Shown piece by piece: positions 1 to 6,169 of a DNA stretch of 6,784 bases. Position numbers and translations under genes: made by a program. Source of the DNA: Actinomycetota bacterium (GTDB lineage: Bacteria > Actinomycetota > Actinomycetes > Propionibacteriales > Nocardioidaceae); the NCBI GenBank assembly GCA_009702305.1, contig WLIH01000148.1, forward strand, positions 1 through 6,784, written 5' to 3'. The notes beneath the pieces were generated by a model. That model searched no databases. It saw only the letters and a program-made list of their open reading frames with translations, and was not told where the DNA came from. Each line of letters opens with the position of its first letter. The stretch's first letter is position 1.

Positions 1-1158
1 CCCGGCACCGTGCCGGCGATCGTGATCGCCGTGCTCGGCTGGACCTGGCTGCCCCGCTGGGCACGGACCTGCTCGTGGCGGCGCCTGCTGCTGGCGTCGT
101 ACGCCGTCGGGCTGGGCTGGCTGCTCGCCCTCGCGCTGGTCGACGGGCCCGAAGGCATCTCGCGGGTGCTCGGCCATCCGAGCGAGTACCTCGTCTCGGC
201 GCGCGAGGTCGGGAGCATCTCGACCTTCCTGCACGAGTACGTGTCGCGGATCCCGCTGGACGCACCCGACAACTGGCCGACCCAGTTCGCCGGGCATCCC
301 CCTCTAGCCGGTCTCTTCTTCGTCGCCCTGGTGCGGGTCGGCCTCGGCGGCGACCTCGCCGCCGGCCTGGTCGTCGTGGTGATCGCCGCGACGACCTCCC
401 TGGCGGTGCTCACGACGCTGCGGGCGCTGGGTCGCGAGCAGCTGGCCCGGACCGCGGCGCCGTTCGTGGTGCTGACGCCGGCTGCGGTCTTCATGGCGGT
501 CTCGGCGGACGCGATGTTCGGCGCCGTGACGGCCTGGGCGCTCGCCTGCCTGGCGATCGCGGCCACCCACCCCGACCGGCGCAGGCTGCTGGCGTGGTCA
601 GCGCTGGCGGGTCTGCTCTTCGGTGCGGCCGTGATGCTGTCCTACGGCCTGCCGCTGATCGGGGTCGTGGCACTCGCGGTGCTGACGGCGGCCAGGTCGT
701 GGTGGCCGCTGCCAGTCGCCGCTGCGGTGGCCGCGCTGGTCGTGCTCGGCTTCGCCGCGGGCGGGTTCGCCTGGTGGGAGGCCTACCCGGTCCTGCACGA
801 CCGGTACTGGGACGGCATCGCGGCGTCCCGGCCGGCGTCGTACTGGATGTGGGGCAACCTCGCGGCCCTCCTGGTCAGCGCAGGTCCGGCACTCGGCGCG
901 GGTCTGGGCCACGTCGGCACCCGGTGGCGCTCGCTGGACCGCACCGCCGTCCTGCTGGTCGCCGGGGCGACGGTGGCCGTGGTGGCCGCCGACCTCTCGC
1001 GGATGAGCAAGGCCGAGGTCGAGCGGATCTGGCTGCCGTTCATGCCGTGGCTGACGCTCTCGCTGGTGCTGCTGCCCGCCGGCGCGCGTCGCTGGGCCCT
1101 CGGGCTCCAGCTGGTGACCGCGCTCGTCGTGCAGCAGCTGCTCTACACGAGCTGGTAG
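1..1158 (+). CDS. Polytopic integral membrane protein, possibly GT-C-like; 5' end outside the window
   Basis: The reading frame is open from the first base and ends at a TAG, giving 385 visible residues. A GTG at position 10 could be a start, but it falls inside a hydrophobic segment with no visible ribosome site, so the gene probably begins upstream. Numbering from the first visible codon, likely membrane segments are near 5-18, 29-47, 102-114, 120-140, 151-167, 171-188, 197-212, 216-230, 236-257, 282-302, 314-331, 344-360 and 364-380. The long loop at about 48-99 ends in N-W-P-T-Q-F-A-G-H-P-P-L, and H-P-P-L after a large external loop recalls GT-C glycosyltransferases that use lipid-linked sugars. 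A charged S-K-A-E-V-E-R-I-W motif sits at 336-344. No acidic GT-C catalytic pair can be assigned safely, so the enzyme call is inference; membrane protein is certain. It converges on the epimerase gene, as a membrane protein does beside galE3 in mycobacteria (from memory). Confidence 0.8.
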   Translation, partial: PGTVPAIVIAVLGWTWLPRWARTCSWRRLLLASYAVGLGWLLALALVDGPEGISRVLGHPSEYLVSAREVGSISTFLHEYVSRIPLDAPDNWPTQFAGHPPLAGLFFVALVRVGLGGDLAAGLVVVVIAATTSLAVLTTLRALGREQLARTAAPFVVLTPAAVFMAVSADAMFGAVTAWALACLAIAATHPDRRRLLAWSALAGLLFGAAVMLSYGLPLIGVVALAVLTAARSWWPLPVAAAVAALVVLGFAAGGFAWWEAYPVLHDRYWDGIAASRPASYWMWGNLAALLVSAGPALGAGLGHVGTRWRSLDRTAVLLVAGATVAVVAADLSRMSKAEVERIWLPFMPWLTLSLVLLPAGARRWALGLQLVTALVVQQLLYTSW

Positions 1159-1163
1159 TCCTG

Positions 1164-1180
1164 TCGATCTGGCCGGTCGA
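1164..1180 (+). terminator. Short stem-loop in the convergent gap, weak terminator candidate
   Basis: The 22 bases between the two convergent stop codons contain TCGATC, a five-base loop TGGCC, then GGTCGA. This makes a six-pair stem with one G-T wobble when read on the plus strand. On the minus strand the same pair becomes an A-C mismatch, so the fold favours the membrane protein transcript. There is no T-run after it, so intrinsic termination is uncertain. Confidence 0.25.
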
Positions 1181-2224
1181 TCAGGCCCGCAGGGGCGCCG
1201 TGGCGAACTCCGCGAGCCCGACCTCGGGCAGCACGGCCGCGGCGAAGCCGAGCTCGGAGCGCGCGCGGGCCGGCGACGCGACGATATGGCGCACGTCGCC
1301 GAGCCGGTAGCCACCCGTCACGTCCGGCGCGATGTCGCGCCCGGTGCCGGCCGCGACGAGCTCGGCGACCTGACGGATGCCGACCGGGTGCCCCGAGGCG
1401 ACGTTGTAGGCGGCGAAGTGCCCCGTGGGTCCGGAGGCGACCGCGCGCAGCGCTGCGAGGTTGGCCTGCGCGACGTCGGAGACGTGGACGAAGTCGCGCA
1501 TCTGAGCGCCGTCCTCGTAGACGCGAGGCGCCTCGCCGCGCTCGAGGGACGAGCGGAACATCGCGGCGACGCCGGAGTACGGCGTGTCCCGCGGCATGCC
1601 CGGCCCGTAGACGTTGTGGTACCTCAGCGCGACAGCCGAGGCGTCCGCCTGGCGCACCCAGGCCGAGGTGTAGTGCTCCTGGGCGACCTTGCTCGCGGCG
1701 TAGCTCGAGCGGGGGTCGAGCCGCGCGTCCTCGTCGACCAGAGCCCAGCCGAGCGGCTGGTCGCAGACGGGGCAGTGGTTGTCGAAGTCGCCGCCCTCCA
1801 GCGCGGCGCGCGGTCGCGGCGGCGGCACCTGGTCGCCGTGCACCGCACAGGTGTAGCGCCCCTCGCCGTAGACGACCATCGAGGAGGCCAGCACGAGGCG
1901 GTCGACGTGGGCCTCGTGCATCGCCGCCAGCAGGACGGCGGTGCCGAGGTCGTTGTGGCCGGCGTACGCCGGGAGGTCGGAGACCGTGACGCCCGCACCG
2001 ACGACCGCGGCCTGGTGGCACACGGCGTCGACGCCGCGCAGCAGCCCGGCCAGGGCTTCGGCGTCACGGACGTCGACCTGGTGGGTGCCGGCGGGCACCG
2101 TGCTGCGGCCGTGGGCCATGGGGAGCATGACGTCGAGGCGCACGACCTCGTGACCGTCGGCCTCGAGTCCCGCGCCGATCGCAGCGCCGATGAAGCCGGC
2201 CGAGCCGGTCAGCAGCACCTTCAC
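1181..2224 (-). CDS. NAD-dependent epimerase/dehydratase (extended SDR) with a probable zinc-binding insertion
   Basis: A 347-residue extended short-chain dehydrogenase/reductase, probably a cytosolic nucleotide-sugar epimerase or dehydratase. The N-terminus carries the Rossmann motif T-G-S-A-G-F-I-G (residues 6-13), with D31 at the usual ribose-binding place. Catalytic residues are S115 (in A-S-S-M-V-V-Y-G), Y175 and K179 (Y-A-A-S-K). R-Y-H-N-V-Y-G-P-G at 201-209 and R-D-F-V-H-V-S-D at 243-250 are typical of GalE/RmlB-like enzymes. S115 and Y175 are 60 residues apart, against about 25 in E. coli GalE. The extra segment holds C126-x2-H129 and C151-x2-C154, a likely structural zinc site. The GTG start is chosen because the Rossmann strand begins right there (K-V-L-L-T-G) and it overlaps the MTAP stop by four bases; GGCGAG five bases upstream is a fair ribosome site. 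Related proteins are annotated as GalE3 or dTDP-L-rhamnose 4-epimerase; the true substrate cannot be read here. Confidence 0.9.
   Translation of the reverse strand: MKVLLTGSAGFIGAAIGAGLEADGHEVVRLDVMLPMAHGRSTVPAGTHQVDVRDAEALAGLLRGVDAVCHQAAVVGAGVTVSDLPAYAGHNDLGTAVLLAAMHEAHVDRLVLASSMVVYGEGRYTCAVHGDQVPPPRPRAALEGGDFDNHCPVCDQPLGWALVDEDARLDPRSSYAASKVAQEHYTSAWVRQADASAVALRYHNVYGPGMPRDTPYSGVAAMFRSSLERGEAPRVYEDGAQMRDFVHVSDVAQANLAALRAVASGPTGHFAAYNVASGHPVGIRQVAELVAAGTGRDIAPDVTGGYRLGDVRHIVASPARARSELGFAAAVLPEVGLAEFATAPLRA
2221..2224 (-). promoter_or_regulatory. GTGA stop-start overlap coupling mtnP and the epimerase
   Basis: The four bases GTGA hold both the TGA stop of the phosphorylase and the GTG start of the epimerase. 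This is the classic arrangement for translation coupling and implies one transcript for both genes. Confidence 0.75.
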
Positions 2225-3021
2225 GAGAGCTCGCCGGGGATGTCGTAGGTCAGCTCCAGGCCGTCGGCCCAGGTCGAGCAGGAGCAGCCGTGCGGGTCGG
2301 GCAGCCGGGCGATCGTCTCGCCGAGCACCGTCGTCAGCCGCTCCAGGTTGGCCTGGAAGCGCGCGAAGACCTCGGCCTGACCAACGCCCTCGCCTTCCTC
2401 GGCACCGGCGTCCATGTCGGTCACCAGGGCGATCGCGGTGTAGCACTGACGCATCTCACGGGCGAGGGCCGCCTCCGGGTGGCCGGTCATGTTGATCAGC
2501 GTCCACCCCTGGTCGGCGTAGTGACGCGACTCGGCGCGTGTGGAGAAGCGAGGACCCTCGATGACCACCATCGTGCCTCCGTGGACGATGCCGGGGTCGG
2601 CCGCGAGCACGGCGGCGCCGAGCCGGGCGCAGTACGGATCTCCGAAGGGCAGGTGCACGGCACCGGACTCGACGTACGACGGGACGCGGCGGTAGGTGCG
2701 GTCGACGAGCTGATCGGGCACGACCACGTCGCCGGGCGCCACCTCGTCGCGCAGGCCGCCGACCGCGCAGGGCGCGAGCACCTGACGCACGCCCAGCGAG
2801 CGCAGCGCCCAGAGGTTGGCGCGGTACGGGATGGCGTGCGGCGGGAAGTCGTGGTGCAGCCCGTGACGCGGCAGGAAGGCGACGGAGCGACCGGCGACGG
2901 TGCCGACGGCGATCGGGGCCGACGGCGCGCCGTACGGCGTGTCGACCACGACCTCCTCGGGATCGTCGAGGAACGAGTAGAAGCCGGTGCCGCCGATGAC
3001 GGCGACCTCTGCGCGGGTCAT
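2221..3021 (-). CDS. mtnP: S-methyl-5'-thioadenosine phosphorylase
   Basis: A 266-residue member of the PNP/MTAP family, close to the usual family length. It splits methylthioadenosine with phosphate into adenine and methylthioribose-1-phosphate, in the cytosol, for purine and methionine salvage. Visible motifs: phosphate loop G-G-T-G-F-Y (10-15), P-R-H-G (51-54), I-P-Y-R-A-N (64-69), E-G-P-R-F-S-T-R-A-E (155-164), N-M-T (177-179) and T-D-M-D (201-204). D202 and D204 match the aspartates that select 6-aminopurines in MTAP; guanosine/inosine-type PNP has Asn there. This supports MTAP over PNP, although relatives are often labelled pnp. C246-x-C248 near the C-terminus recalls the C-x-C of archaeal MTAP. 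The ATG start places the first beta strand directly after it; an in-frame GTG two codons earlier (3027) is an alternative, and no strong ribosome site separates them. It follows the DUF3046 gene by 23 bases and overlaps the epimerase. Confidence 0.93.
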   Translation of the reverse strand: MTRAEVAVIGGTGFYSFLDDPEEVVVDTPYGAPSAPIAVGTVAGRSVAFLPRHGLHHDFPPHAIPYRANLWALRSLGVRQVLAPCAVGGLRDEVAPGDVVVPDQLVDRTYRRVPSYVESGAVHLPFGDPYCARLGAAVLAADPGIVHGGTMVVIEGPRFSTRAESRHYADQGWTLINMTGHPEAALAREMRQCYTAIALVTDMDAGAEEGEGVGQAEVFARFQANLERLTTVLGETIARLPDPHGCSCSTWADGLELTYDIPGELS

Positions 3022-3044
3022 GGGCACACTGTGCCAGCCGGCCC

Positions 3045-3239
3045 TCAGCGCTGGTTGCCGGGCAGCTCGAGCACCTTCCAGACCGCCGCCCAGACCTCCT
3101 TCGGCGCGATGCCGGCGTCGAGCGCCTCGTTGACGGTGCGGCTGCCGAGCTCGCCGATCACGAAGAGGTCGGCCCACGAGCGGCTCGATGCCCGGCCCAG
3201 AGCGTGGTCGAGGCGATCCCAGAACTCCGTGTGCCGCAC
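3045..3239 (-). CDS. DUF3046 family small protein
   Basis: A 64-residue protein that begins V(M)-R-H-T-E-F-W and continues with S-W-A-D-L-F-V-I, E-L-G-S-R-T-V-N-E-A-L-D-A-G and P-K-E-V-W-A-A-V-W, ending in L-E-L-P-G-N-Q-R. These are hallmarks of DUF3046, a family of about 60-70 residues found in Actinobacteria. It has no signal peptide or membrane segment and no known biochemical role; the helical, W-rich sequence suggests a small soluble helical protein. I chose the GTG at 3239 because family members start M-R-H/L-T-E-F-W. An in-frame ATG three codons upstream (3248, adding M-E-P) is a real alternative: the GTG has GGAG only three bases before it, which is short spacing. The gene sits 59 bases after the methyltransferase fusion and 23 before mtnP, so it is probably co-transcribed with mtnP. 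Family members that I recall lie beside recA/recX, which are absent here. Confidence 0.8.
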   Translation of the reverse strand: MRHTEFWDRLDHALGRASSRSWADLFVIGELGSRTVNEALDAGIAPKEVWAAVWKVLELPGNQR

Positions 3240-3298
3240 GGGCTCCATGATGCCGCAGCTCGATGACCCGCTCGGTCGACGGTCGCGCACGACGGGAC

Positions 3299-4435
3299 TC
3301 AGGAGCGGCGCGCCACGACCTCGAGCCAGGGCGTGTCGCGGATGCCGATGCGGTGCCCGACCGACTCGACGCTCCAGCCGGCGTCGTGCAGGGCTGCGCG
3401 CAGGGGCTCCTCGCGCCACAGCACGAAGCGGCGCGGGGTGTCGATGGTGCCGTGGGTCGACCACAGGTCGCCGTCGCCCTCCTTGAGGGTCGCCGCGAGC
3501 AGGCCGTCGGGCCGCACCGCCGCGTGGAGTCGAGCCAGCAGCCGGGGCAGATCCATGCGCTCGACGTGGAGCAGGCAGGCATTGGCCCAGACGGCGTCGT
3601 ACGGCGCTCCGGGATCGCGCGGATCGTCGAGGTCGTCGTGGAGCGGGTCGAGCAGGTCAGCGGCGTGGCCCTCCGCGCGGAGCAGCTCCGCGAAGGCCGG
3701 GGTGATGTCGGTGCGGCGCACCACCAGCCCGAGCTCCTCGAGGATCCGGGCATCGCGGCCACCGCCCGAGCCGATCTCGAGCACCCGCGCCCCCTCGCCC
3801 AGGCGCTCGCGCAGCTGCTGGACCCGGTCGCGCAGCCACGGCGGCACGTCGCTGGCAGCGAGGCTGTAGTCGAGCGCACGGGAGTCGTAGGCGGCGACGG
3901 TGATCGCCGAGACGGCGTCCCGGACGTCCCACGCGTGGTGGAGCAGGTCGTGCAGCAGGTAGCGCGCGAGCGAGTCGACCGTGAACTCGCTGCCGTTGCT
4001 GCGCGTGCCGCGGCGCGACCAGGCGTCGCCGGGCACGGCGTCGAACGCAGCGGCGACGGCCTCGGCAGCGGTCGCGAGGGCGGCAGTGACCGCGGCCGGA
4101 TCGTCGTGGGCGTAGTCCTGCTCGATGGCCGTCTCGTCCTGGTCCCAGTTGGCGAAGGCCGGGTCGTCCTCGCGCAGCATCAGAGCGAGGCGCTCGCCGA
4201 AGACGGCGTGCACGTCGCGGACGTGGCAGGCGTACTCGAGCACCGACCAGGTGGTCGCGCTGGTGCGCGCCGTCGCGCCCGGTGCGCGCAGCACCTCGAC
4301 CCAGGTGCGGGCGTTGCCGCGCACGAGTGCGCCGATCTGGCTGCGCTCGACCCGGGCCGCGTCGAAGCCGCACTCCTCGCACGGTCGTTGCAGGACCCAG
4401 GTCCAGTCCTTGGTGTCGGGCTCGATGACGCTCAT
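3299..4435 (-). CDS. Fusion protein: N-terminal DinB-like domain and C-terminal class I SAM methyltransferase
   Basis: A 378-residue protein of two enzyme-like halves. Residues 10-175 are a DinB/YfiT-like four-helix domain. It opens W-T-W-V-L-Q-R-P-C-E-E-C-G-F-D, common in actinobacterial DinB proteins, and keeps a likely metal triad: H71 (E-Y-A-C-H-V-R-D-V-H) with H162 and H166 (L-L-H-D-L-L-H-H-A-W-D-V). Such domains bind a divalent metal and in some members use thiols such as mycothiol. After a linker (about 176-200), residues 210-378 form a Rossmann-type methyltransferase. Motif I is V-L-E-I-G-S-G-G-G-R-D (218-228), D243 in R-T-D-I-T-P-A-F is the likely ribose ligand, and A-V-W-A-N-A-C-L-L-H-V (281-291) is the motif IV region. 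No substrate can be named. The ATG start gives the family-like N-terminus; the frame stays open upstream but lacks recognisable protein there. The ribosome site is weak. One continuous frame with both motif sets intact argues against a sequencing artefact. Confidence 0.87.
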   Translation of the reverse strand: MSVIEPDTKDWTWVLQRPCEECGFDAARVERSQIGALVRGNARTWVEVLRAPGATARTSATTWSVLEYACHVRDVHAVFGERLALMLREDDPAFANWDQDETAIEQDYAHDDPAAVTAALATAAEAVAAAFDAVPGDAWSRRGTRSNGSEFTVDSLARYLLHDLLHHAWDVRDAVSAITVAAYDSRALDYSLAASDVPPWLRDRVQQLRERLGEGARVLEIGSGGGRDARILEELGLVVRRTDITPAFAELLRAEGHAADLLDPLHDDLDDPRDPGAPYDAVWANACLLHVERMDLPRLLARLHAAVRPDGLLAATLKEGDGDLWSTHGTIDTPRRFVLWREEPLRAALHDAGWSVESVGHRIGIRDTPWLEVVARRS

Positions 4436-4545
4436 GGGTCCATGCTCGCGCCCGCGGCAGCCGGACGGCGATCGGGATCCTGCCAAGGTGACGGCAGATG
4501 GCGCCAACCGCCCGGGCCGGTGAGATCGAAACCCGGGATCAAGAC
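4436..4545 (-). promoter_or_regulatory. 110-base gap between exporter operon and fusion gene, with candidate stem-loops
   Basis: This is the only sizeable gap among the minus-strand genes, so a promoter for the fusion gene or a terminator for the exporter would lie here. Read on the minus strand it holds CTGCC, an eight-base loop and GGCAG (4480-4497), a perfect five-pair stem. Nearer the permease stop, two CCCGGG copies 15 bases apart could pair. Neither is followed by a T-run. I see no convincing -35/-10 pair, so the regulatory role is inferred from position. Confidence 0.3.
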
Positions 4546-5355
4546 TCAGGTGAGCAGCAGCTTGTCGAGACGACGCCGCACGATCATCAGGCCGACCAGT
4601 CCCATCGCGACCAGGTAGACGACCGAGACGGCCGAGCCCCACGACAGCGCGCCCGTGGTCAGCTCGCGGCACAGCACGACCCCGCGGTAGAGGGGGGTGC
4701 ACTCGACGACCCATCGCACGCCGGCCGGGAACGCGGTGATCGGGAAGAAGGTGGCGGAGAACAGGAACATCGGCAGGGTCGCCAGCGTGACGAACTCGAA
4801 GTCCTGCCACGAGCGCATGAAGGTGGTGAGCGCCATGCAGACGCCGCCGAAAGCGAGCCCGATCAACAGAGCCGCCGGCACCACCAGCACCGCCCACCAC
4901 GACGAGACCAGCCCCATCGCCAGCATCACGACCAGGAAGCCGGCGGAGTAGATGCCGCCGCGCAGCAGCGACCAGCTCAGCTCGCCGCGCGCGATGTCCA
5001 TCGTGCCGAGCGGGGTGGCCAGCATCTGGTCGAAGAGCTTGTTGTACTTCAGCTTGAAGAAGAAGTTGAAGGTGGAGTCGAGCAACGAGCCGTTCATCGC
5101 CGAGGCCGCGAGCATGCCGGGCGCGACGAACTCGGCGTACGGGATGGTCTGGCCGTTGAACTCGAACCCGCTGATCAGCTGACCGACCCCGACGCCGATC
5201 GAGAACAGGTAGAAGACCGGCTCCAGGAAGCCGGTCGCGAAGATGTACCACGCGCGGCGGTAGGCCAGGAAGTTGCGGTAGAGCAGCAGCCCGGTCGCCT
5301 CGGTGGGCGTAGGACCGGACGCCGCACGGGCGACCGCGGAGGTCAGCATCGCCAT
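4546..5355 (-). CDS. ABC-2 type transporter permease, NodJ/DrrB-like (second permease)
   Basis: A 269-residue inner-membrane permease of the ABC-2 exporter family, normal in length. A cytosolic N-terminus with an amphipathic coupling-helix region (L-L-Y-R-N-F-L-A-Y-R-R-A-W, about 24-36) is followed by about six membrane segments near 37-58, 76-96, 125-147, 152-177, 188-208 and 238-258. F-V-A-P-G-M-L-A (76-83), P-M-F-L-F-S-A-T-F-F-P-I (195-206) and C-T-P-L-Y-R-G (219-225) are ABC-2 family motifs. S-T-F-N-F-F-F-K-L-K-Y-N-K-L-F-D-Q-M-L-A-T-P-L-G fits the NodJ-type subgroup (broken here only for spelling). The ATG follows the upstream stop by one base, with GGTGAG five bases before it. A start three codons later (M3) is possible. 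It most likely pairs with the other permease and the ATPase to export a lipid-linked, glycolipid or hydrophobic compound; the substrate is unknown. Confidence 0.92.
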   Translation of the reverse strand: MAMLTSAVARAASGPTPTEATGLLLYRNFLAYRRAWYIFATGFLEPVFYLFSIGVGVGQLISGFEFNGQTIPYAEFVAPGMLAASAMNGSLLDSTFNFFFKLKYNKLFDQMLATPLGTMDIARGELSWSLLRGGIYSAGFLVVMLAMGLVSSWWAVLVVPAALLIGLAFGGVCMALTTFMRSWQDFEFVTLATLPMFLFSATFFPITAFPAGVRWVVECTPLYRGVVLCRELTTGALSWGSAVSVVYLVAMGLVGLMIVRRRLDKLLLT

Positions 5356-5356
5356 C

Positions 5357-6169
5357 TCAGCTCACCATCCTGCGAGTCAGGCGACGCACGGCCCACCACC
5401 AGCCGAGAGCGGTCAGCGCCACCAGGTAGGCGACGTGGATCGCGACCATCGACCAGTCCACCGTGTCGAGGACGAGCATGCGGGTCAGGTCGACCCCGTG
5501 CCACAGCGGGGTCAGCCGGGCCAGCGCCTCCATCCAGCCGTCGAGGTTAGCGATCGGGAAGAAGGCGCCGGAGAAGAGGAAGAGCGGGATCATGCCGAGC
5601 CGGAAGACGATGGAGAAGGCGCTCTCGTCCTTGAGGCCGGCGCTGAACGCATAGATCGGGGTGGCGAACGCGGCGCCGATCAGCAGCTGCACCACGAAGG
5701 CCGCCAGCACGCCGGGCACCGACTCGAAGACACCGAACGGCGCCATCACCGCGAGGAACACCGCGCAGGTGAGCGCCACCCGGAACAGCACGAAGCCCAG
5801 GTGCGACAGGATCACCTCGGGCACCCCCAGCGGCGAGGCCGTCATGCCGAAGTACGACTTGTGCCACTTGATCATCCCCATGACCGGGTAGGTCACCTCG
5901 CCGAAGACCGTGGTCATCGCCTGCGCCGCGACCATGCCGGGTGCCACGAAGGCGAGGTAGGACGTGGCGCCCTCGAGCTGGTCGGGGTCGCCGTCGATGA
6001 AGCCGCCCAGGAGCACCCCCATCGCCAGCACGTAGAGCAGGGGCGTGACGAACGACGAGATCGCGCTGCCCTTCCAGGTGCGCTTGTAGGCGATCGCCCA
6101 GTAGTCGAAGAGCCGTGCCGCCCCGGCGAGGGTGCTGCGCGGCGCGGTGCTCGCGATCGGCTTGCCCAT
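5357..6169 (-). CDS. ABC-2 type transporter permease (first permease)
   Basis: A 270-residue inner-membrane ABC-2 permease. After a polar N-terminus and the region L-F-D-Y-W-A-I-A-Y-K-R-T-W-K-G (20-34), about six membrane segments lie near 38-56, 74-94, 120-143, 152-174, 187-206 and 241-261. It shares F-V-A-P-G-M (74-79), L-F-L-F-S-G-A-F-F-P-I (196-206) and L-T-P-L-W-H-G-V-D-L-T-R (219-230) with the downstream permease at the same relative positions, so the two are paralogues and probably form a heterodimeric channel. The ATG shares one base with the ATPase stop (TGATG), which indicates translation coupling and explains the lack of a clear ribosome site. The protein ends in a basic tail, V-R-R-L-T-R-R-M-V-S. 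The export substrate cannot be deduced. Confidence 0.92.
   Translation of the reverse strand: MGKPIASTAPRSTLAGAARLFDYWAIAYKRTWKGSAISSFVTPLLYVLAMGVLLGGFIDGDPDQLEGATSYLAFVAPGMVAAQAMTTVFGEVTYPVMGMIKWHKSYFGMTASPLGVPEVILSHLGFVLFRVALTCAVFLAVMAPFGVFESVPGVLAAFVVQLLIGAAFATPIYAFSAGLKDESAFSIVFRLGMIPLFLFSGAFFPIANLDGWMEALARLTPLWHGVDLTRMLVLDTVDWSMVAIHVAYLVALTALGWWWAVRRLTRRMVS
5361..5366 (-). promoter_or_regulatory. Ribosome binding site of the second permease
   Basis: GGTGAG on the minus strand ends five bases before the ATG at 5355 and lies inside the last codons of the first permease. It supports that start over the in-frame ATG two codons later, which would stand 11 bases from the site. Confidence 0.5.

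Noticed and set aside
75..1310. Long plus-strand open frame of 411 codons
   Set aside because: It overlaps the membrane protein gene in another frame and is rich in Arg, Gly and Ala without any recognisable domain. It is a by-product of high GC content.
1286..2248. Plus-strand open frame of 320 codons opposite the epimerase
   Set aside because: It is antisense to a well-supported SDR gene with intact motifs. Its composition is typical of GC-rich antisense frames.
2225..2446. N-terminal extension of the epimerase frame to 2446
   Set aside because: The extension has no SDR character and lies within the coding sequence of mtnP. The Rossmann strand begins at the GTG at 2224.
3022..3879. N-terminal extension of the MTAP frame to 3879
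   Set aside because: It covers the DUF3046 gene and the methyltransferase in the wrong frame and carries no domain. MTAP has full family length from 3021.
2221..4435. A dedicated SAM-cycle operon (methyltransferase plus MTAP)
   Set aside because: Methyltransferases release S-adenosylhomocysteine, whereas MTAP uses methylthioadenosine, mainly a by-product of polyamine synthesis. Adjacency alone does not support a shared pathway.
3263..4618. Plus-strand open frame of 451 codons opposite the methyltransferase fusion
   Set aside because: Repetitive Ala/Arg/Val/Gly/Asp composition, no domain, and fully antisense to a gene with clear motifs.
4436..5251. N-terminal extension of the DinB/methyltransferase frame to 5251
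   Set aside because: The extra residues are Arg/Gly-rich and overlap the second permease out of frame. The family-like start is the ATG at 4435.
4498..5550. Plus-strand open frame of 350 codons opposite the permeases
   Set aside because: Its Glu, Gln, Arg and His richness is the expected antisense image of hydrophobic membrane codons.
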